Source: Pseudomonadota bacterium (GTDB lineage Bacteria; Pseudomonadota; Alphaproteobacteria; Sphingomonadales; Sphingomonadaceae). From it: DNA of 64,000 nucleotides. Under the pieces are notes generated by a model that worked only from the letters and a program-made list of their open reading frames with translations, ran no database searches and was not told the origin of the DNA. Position numbers and translations under genes: made by a program. Of the stretch, positions 59,933 through 64,000 are shown piece after piece. Numbering within the stretch: position 1 is the first letter of the stretch; the number at the start of each line of letters is the position of its first letter. The stretch lies in assembly GCA_023423655.1 (NCBI GenBank), contig JAFAFE010000001.1, positions 342,272-406,271 on the forward strand. Direction: 5' to 3'.

Positions 59933-60871
59933 TCAGCCCTGTTCCACGTGGAACGGATGTTGGGTGTGAAACGGATGTTCGGGGAGGCCCGGCACATCGA
60001 CGCGGAAGCTGAAAATCGACCCGGCATCGGGCTGGTCGGCGAGCGCGTCATCGTCCAAGCCGATGCGCGCGCTGGTCACATAAGCGGTTTTAAGGTCCGG
60101 CCCGCCAAAGCAGATCATCGTCGGGCGACTGACGGGGAGCGGCACGGTTTCGACAATCGCGCCATGCTGGTTAATCCGCACCACGCGGCCGCCATCGAAC
60201 AGGGCGCTCCAATAACAGCCTTCGGCGTCGAACGACCCGCCATCCGGACGGCCCTCGCCGTGGGGAAATTGGTGGAGGATGCGGCGGTTGGCTAGGTCGC
60301 CTTGCGCCGTCACATCATAAAGGCGCAGCGCGTGGCTGGGTGTGTCGGCATGGGTGAACAGGCGGCCATCGGCGCTGAACGCGGCGGCATTACAGGTCAG
60401 CATCCCGCCTTCGATTTCGGTTAGCGTGCCATCGCTATCGAGCCGGTAGAGCGCGGCATCGGCGGCGTCCTTGGCCTCGTTCATCGTGCCGATCCAGAAG
60501 CGCCCGCGCGCATCGGTGCGCCCGTCATTGAACCGGTGGTGCGGCTTATCTTCAAGGATTTGCGGCCCGAACGGCACCGGCTCCGCGTCCATATCGGCAA
60601 GCCATGCACAGCCATTTTTCATCGCAAGGAGAAAGCCGCCATCGCCATTGTCACGACCATTGCCGCCACCCTTATTATGCGCGCAAAAGGCAAAGCAACC
60701 GACCGGCTGATCGAACCGCCGCACCCTGTCCTCGCCGCTGGCAGGATCAAAGCGATGCAGTTCGTTGCGGGCAATGTCGACCCAGTATAAACAGCGGTGC
60801 GAAATATGCCATCGCGGGCCTTCGCCCAGCATGGCCGGAATTTTCAAGGCTGTCGTAACGTCACGCGTCAT
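59933..60871 (-). CDS. SMP-30/gluconolactonase/LRE family protein
   Basis: The 312-residue protein has the six-bladed beta-propeller signatures: MLGEGPRWH near the N-terminus (metal-binding glutamate), FNDGRTDARGRFWIGTMN (asparagine and aspartate ligands) and HFPHGEGRPDGGSFDAEGCYW (as QFPHGEGRPDGGSFD). Family members hydrolyse sugar lactones with Ca or Zn. The C-terminus carries a short internal duplication (HPFHTQ then HPFHVE), and the last codons contain a parS-like palindrome. It is divergent from the acyl-CoA dehydrogenase operon starting at 60995. Confidence 0.9.
   Translation of the reverse strand: MTRDVTTALKIPAMLGEGPRWHISHRCLYWVDIARNELHRFDPASGEDRVRRFDQPVGCFAFCAHNKGGGNGRDNGDGGFLLAMKNGCAWLADMDAEPVPFGPQILEDKPHHRFNDGRTDARGRFWIGTMNEAKDAADAALYRLDSDGTLTEIEGGMLTCNAAAFSADGRLFTHADTPSHALRLYDVTAQGDLANRRILHQFPHGEGRPDGGSFDAEGCYWSALFDGGRVVRINQHGAIVETVPLPVSRPTMICFGGPDLKTAYVTSARIGLDDDALADQPDAGSIFSFRVDVPGLPEHPFHTQHPFHVEQG
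59940..59955. other. parS-like palindrome inside the SMP-30 gene end
   Basis: The 14-bp perfect palindrome GTTCCACGTGGAAC (59941-59954), extended to TGTTCCACGTGGAACG, differs by one end base from TGTTCCACGTGGAACA, a ParB binding site type. A related half, CGTTTCAC on the minus strand, lies about 20 bp away. No parA or parB is in the window. Confidence 0.5.
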
Positions 60872-60922
60872 ATCTGTTTACCGCCTCGCCGCCGGATTGA
60901 AAAAAGAGTTTCAAAAAGCAAC

Positions 60923-60938
60923 TTGACGTAAACGTCAA
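60923..60938 (+). promoter_or_regulatory. LiuR-like palindromic operator before the acyl-CoA dehydrogenase operon
   Basis: TTGACGTAAACGTCAA is a perfect palindrome with 7-bp arms and a two-base centre, 56 bp before the start at 60995. It resembles operators of the MerR-family regulator LiuR (ACGT-N2-ACGT core), which controls branched-chain amino acid and fatty acid degradation. The regulator gene is not in the window. Confidence 0.65.
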
Positions 60939-60994
60939 AACAGGGCCTTTTGACGGGACACATAGCCGAAAACAACCGAGGAGAGTATTCGCCC

Positions 60995-62149
60995 ATGTCG
61001 CTCGATAGCCTGTCCCGCACTGCTTATGATGATGATCATGAAGCCTTTCGTCAAACCGTCCGCCAGTTCATGGAAAAGGAAATTGCCCCGAATCAGGCCG
61101 CCTGGGCCGAAGCGGGCATTGTCGATAAAGACATCTGGCTGAAAGCCGGAGAATTGGGCCTTCTTTGCCCCACCGTTCCCGAAGAATATGGCGGCCTTGG
61201 CCTTGATTTCCGCTATAATGCGATTGTCGCCGAAGAATCATCCTATAATGGCCGCGTGACCACGGGCTTTTCGCTCCATAGCGATATTGTGGTGAATTAT
61301 ATCGTCTCTTACGGGTCGGAAGAACAAAAGCGCGAATGGCTGCCCAAGATGATTTCGGGCGAAATTGTAACCGCCATTGCGATGACCGAACCCGGCACCG
61401 GATCGGACCTTCAGGGCCTTAAGACCACCGCCAAAAAAGATGGCAATCATTATGTCATCAACGGCAGCAAAACCTATATCACCAACGGGCAGAATGCCGA
61501 TCTGGTGCTGGTGTGCGTCAAGACCGACACCGAAGTGCAGCCCGCATGGAAGGGCGTTTCCATCGTCCTTGTCGAAGCGAACCGTGAAGGATTTGAACGC
61601 GGGCGCAACCTCGACAAGATCGGCATGGATGAAGCCGATACATCGGAACTTTTCTTCAACGATGTGCGCGTCCCCATGACCAATTGCCTTGGCGAAGAGG
61701 GCAAGGGCTTCATCTATCTGATGAGCGAATTGCCGCAGGAACGCCTGTCGATTGCTGTCTCCGCGCAAGCGTCAGCCCAGCGCGCCTTTGACGATACGGT
61801 CGAATTTACCCGCGACCGCAAAGCGTTCGGCAAGCCCATTCTGGATTTCCAGAATACCCGTTTCGTGCTGGCCGACATCAAGAGCAAATTGCAGGTCGGC
61901 TGGGCGCATCTTGATTGGGCGCTCAACCGCCACGCCAAGAAGGAATTGACGGCAGAGGAAGGCGCGGCCGCAAAGCTGTGGCACACCGACCTCCAATGGG
62001 AAGTCATGGACAAATGCCTCCAACTCCATGGCGGCGCGGGCTATATGAATGAATATCCGATTGCCCGTGCCTGGCGCGCCGCGCGCGTCACCCGCATCTT
62101 TGGCGGCACCAATGAAATCATGAAAGAATTGATCGGAAGGACCCTGTGA
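60995..62149 (+). CDS. Acyl-CoA dehydrogenase
   Basis: The 384-residue flavoenzyme has the full family set: AIAMTEPGTGSDLQGLKTTA in the middle, WKGVSIVLVEANREGFERGR, FGKPILDFQNTRFVLADI, and the C-terminal HGGAGYMNEYPIARAWRAARVTRIFGGTNEIMKE (split over residues 344-378). It should dehydrogenate a long- or branched-chain acyl-CoA. The start is the ATG at 60995 with GAGGAGAG upstream; the frame's earlier start at 60950 overlaps the operator region. The thiolase gene begins one base after its stop, so the two form an operon. Confidence 0.95.
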   Translation: MSLDSLSRTAYDDDHEAFRQTVRQFMEKEIAPNQAAWAEAGIVDKDIWLKAGELGLLCPTVPEEYGGLGLDFRYNAIVAEESSYNGRVTTGFSLHSDIVVNYIVSYGSEEQKREWLPKMISGEIVTAIAMTEPGTGSDLQGLKTTAKKDGNHYVINGSKTYITNGQNADLVLVCVKTDTEVQPAWKGVSIVLVEANREGFERGRNLDKIGMDEADTSELFFNDVRVPMTNCLGEEGKGFIYLMSELPQERLSIAVSAQASAQRAFDDTVEFTRDRKAFGKPILDFQNTRFVLADIKSKLQVGWAHLDWALNRHAKKELTAEEGAAAKLWHTDLQWEVMDKCLQLHGGAGYMNEYPIARAWRAARVTRIFGGTNEIMKELIGRTL

Positions 62150-62150
62150 C

Positions 62151-63323
62151 ATGGCAACGGCATATATAGTAGACGCATTCCGGACCGCTGGCGGCAAACG
62201 CGGCGGCAAGCTTGCGGGCTGGCATCCGGTGGATATGGCAGCGGTCACGCTCGACCATCTGATGGCCAAAACCGGTATGGACCCGGCGCGCGTCGAAGAT
62301 GTGATTATGGGCTGTGTGATGCAGGGCGGCCAGCAAAGCTTTCAGGTTGGCCGCAACGCGGTGCTGGCGTCCAAGGCGCTGCCCGACAGCGTGCCTGCTG
62401 TCACCATCGACCGCCAGTGCGGCTCGTCGCAACAAGCGATGCAATTTGCCGCGCAGGCTGTCTTGTCCGGAACGCAGGATGTGGTGATTGCGGCGGGCGT
62501 CGAATCGATGACGCGCGTGCCGATGGGTTCGACCGGTATGTTCCATATGAAGGAAGGCCTCGGCACTTATAAGTCGCCGCGCCTCGAAGAAAAATATCCC
62601 GGCCTCATGTTCTCGCAATTTATGGGCGCGGAAATGGTCGCGAAAAAGCACGGCTTTTCCAAGGAAGATCTCGACGCCTTCTCGCTCGAAAGCCATCGCC
62701 GTGCGGCGGCGGCGCGCGATGCGGGCAAGTTCGACCATGAAATTGTCCCGCTCGAAATCGAAGGCGAAAATGGCACCGAGCTGCATCTTGCCGATGAAGG
62801 CATCCGGGCTGACGCAACCTTGGAAGGCATTGCAGGCGTCAAGCTTTTGCAGGAAGGCGGCGTGATTACCGCGGCCAATTCCAGCCAGATTTGCGATGGC
62901 GCGTCGGCCGCGCTGATCGTGTCGGAAGCTGCGCTCAAGGAATATGGCCTGACGCCGGTGGCGCGCATCCATAATGTGACCGTGACCGGCGGCGACCCCG
63001 TCATCATGCTCGAAGAACCTTTGTTCGCGACCGACCGCGCGTTGCAACGGGCGGGCCTTAAAATCGGCGATATTGACGCGTATGAAGTCAATGAAGCCTT
63101 CGCCCCCGTGCCGCTCGCTTGGGCCAAACATGTCGGTGCAGACCCTGCGCGCATGAATATGCACGGCGGCGCGATTGCGCTTGGCCACCCGCTCGGCGCG
63201 TCCGGCACCAAGCTGATGGCCACCTTGCTCAACGTCCTCAAAGCCAATGGCGGCAAATATGGTTTGCAAACCATGTGCGAAGGCGGCGGCCTCGCCAATG
63301 TGACGATTGTCGAGCGGTTGTAA
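62151..63323 (+). CDS. Acetyl-CoA C-acyltransferase (thiolase)
   Basis: The 390-residue protein splits 3-ketoacyl-CoA in the last step of beta-oxidation. The active-site cysteine is in TIDRQCGSSQQAMQ (near residue 88), the second motif is in EVNEAFAPVPLAW, and GHPLGASGTKLM provides the histidine with a final MCEGGGLANV cysteine. The protein fits FadA/FadI-type enzymes in length. It begins directly after the acyl-CoA dehydrogenase gene (GTGACATGG junction). Confidence 0.95.
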   Translation: MATAYIVDAFRTAGGKRGGKLAGWHPVDMAAVTLDHLMAKTGMDPARVEDVIMGCVMQGGQQSFQVGRNAVLASKALPDSVPAVTIDRQCGSSQQAMQFAAQAVLSGTQDVVIAAGVESMTRVPMGSTGMFHMKEGLGTYKSPRLEEKYPGLMFSQFMGAEMVAKKHGFSKEDLDAFSLESHRRAAAARDAGKFDHEIVPLEIEGENGTELHLADEGIRADATLEGIAGVKLLQEGGVITAANSSQICDGASAALIVSEAALKEYGLTPVARIHNVTVTGGDPVIMLEEPLFATDRALQRAGLKIGDIDAYEVNEAFAPVPLAWAKHVGADPARMNMHGGAIALGHPLGASGTKLMATLLNVLKANGGKYGLQTMCEGGGLANVTIVERL

Positions 63324-63331
63324 TACTTTAT

Positions 63332-63463
63332 CCCCTCCCCTTCAGGGGAGGGGCAGTGAAGCCTTATGAGCGTAGCGAATTAGGCGAACAGGGTGGGGTC
63401 TTGCAGCGCACATTGCGCTATTTGGACAGACCCCACCCCAACCCCTCCCCTGAAGGGGAGGGG
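63332..63463. repeat. Family A palindrome-bounded repeat, 132 bp
   Basis: The ends CCCCTCCCCTTCAGGGGAGGGG and CCCCTCCCCTGAAGGGGAGGGG are near-identical, with facing CAGGGTGGGGTC and GACCCCACCCC boxes. Its GCAGTGAAGCCTTAT core is shared with the copy at 12267. It lies within the beta-oxidation operon, between the thiolase and SDR genes. Confidence 0.8.
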
Positions 63464-63482
63464 CTATTTAGGGAGATTAACA

Positions 63483-64000
63483 ATGAAACTTGATTCATCC
63501 GTATCAGCGGTCGTCACTGGCGGCGCATCCGGCCTTGGGGCAGCTACCGCGCGGGCGCTCGCGGCCAAGGGCGTCAAAGTGGCCATCTTCGACCTTCAGG
63601 CCGAAAAAGGCGAAGCCATGGCCGCGGAACTCGGCGGTATTTTCTGCGAAGTCAATGTCACCAGCGACGAAAGCGTCGATGCCGGTTTTGCCAAGGCGCG
63701 TGCGGCCCACGGCCAAGAGCGCATCCTTGTGAATTGCGCAGGCATGGGCAATGCGATGAAGACCGCAAGCCGCTCCAAGGAAGACGGCTCGATCAAGCAT
63801 TTCCCGCTGGAAGCGTTCAACTTCATCATTCAGGTCAACCTTGTCGGCACGTTTCGCTGCATCGCCAAATCGGCGGCAGGGATGCTGACGCTCGACCCGA
63901 TGGACGAACTTGGCCTGCGCGGTGCGATCGTCAATACCGCCAGCGTTGCAGCTGAAGATGGCCAGATCGGCCAGGCGGCCTATTCGGCGTCCAAGGGCGG
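63483..64000 (+). CDS. SDR family oxidoreductase (3-hydroxyacyl-CoA dehydrogenase type 2-like), 3' part outside the window
   Basis: The first 172 codons are present. VVTGGASGLGAATARAL near residues 10-26 is the cofactor loop, IFDLQAEKGE suggests NAD(H), and VNCAGMGNA follows. The catalytic serine lies in NTASVAAEDG and the tyrosine/lysine in AYSASKG at the window edge. The pattern resembles HSD17B10-type enzymes that oxidise 3-hydroxyacyl-CoA or 2-methyl-3-hydroxybutyryl-CoA. Its place after the dehydrogenase and thiolase genes supports a beta-oxidation role. The ATG at 63483 has GGGAGATT upstream. Confidence 0.9.
   Translation, partial: MKLDSSVSAVVTGGASGLGAATARALAAKGVKVAIFDLQAEKGEAMAAELGGIFCEVNVTSDESVDAGFAKARAAHGQERILVNCAGMGNAMKTASRSKEDGSIKHFPLEAFNFIIQVNLVGTFRCIAKSAAGMLTLDPMDELGLRGAIVNTASVAAEDGQIGQAAYSASKG

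Overview
The window looks like chromosomal DNA from a GC-rich alphaproteobacterium, most likely a sphingomonad (Sphingomonadales). Supporting evidence is the pairing of DivK-type and SciP-type (DUF1153) cell-cycle genes, a zf-CHCC protein, DUF3572, an EcfG-type general-stress promoter, many beta-oxidation genes and long GC-rich intergenic palindromic repeats. No phage, integrase, transposase, CRISPR, rRNA or tRNA gene was recognised. Coding density is high, and most long opposite-strand ORFs are shadows of GC-rich genes.

Layout. 1-1469: partial LOG-family gene and an extensin-like lipoprotein. 1604-13396: lipid and acyl-CoA catabolism. A minus-strand run carries an ACAD11-type acyl-CoA dehydrogenase, a zinc alcohol dehydrogenase, an APH-like kinase matching the other half of ACAD11, an SDR, a serine hydrolase and a FadJ-type bifunctional enzyme. 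Divergent from it are two adjacent acyl-CoA dehydrogenases and another SDR. 13720-17075: lipoprotein, guanidine-II riboswitch with a SugE/Gdx exporter, zf-CHCC protein, TldD, DUF924. 17076-17750: gene-free repeat region. 17751-24921: EEP phosphatase, sigma-54-type promoter with amt, AlaC-like aminotransferase, membrane proteins, class I PHA synthase.

24945-33421: two compact minus-strand operons (lgt-midA-GNAT-pgeF; DUF3572-HAD-RidA-GDPD-FemAB-like), separated by an acyl-CoA ligase. 33549-39457: DivK, DUF1801, argG, a compositionally odd Abi_C-type gene, threonine aldolase, GNAT, DUF445. 39538-44372: RND efflux permease and adaptor. 44590-46500: two GlsB-type stress proteins, one behind an EcfG-like promoter, then SciP. 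46512-52451: mnmA, serine hydrolase with two cysteine-containing unknowns, isoaspartyl peptidase, nucleotidase, dapD. 52643-59607: ribbon-helix-helix/SPFH operon, giant DUF2339 membrane protein, M3 peptidase. 59933-64000: SMP-30 protein carrying a parS-like palindrome, then a second beta-oxidation operon (acyl-CoA dehydrogenase, thiolase, SDR) behind a LiuR-like palindrome.

The strongest candidates for follow-up are the split ACAD11-like kinase/dehydrogenase module, the guanidine-II riboswitch whose second hairpin overlaps a Shine-Dalgarno-hiding helix, the Abi_C gene fitted between argG and the threonine aldolase gene, the SPFH/RHH operon with clustered palindromic half-sites, and a secreted protein built from two copies of an unrecognised four-cysteine unit. 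All functional statements come from reading motifs by eye; no database search was run.
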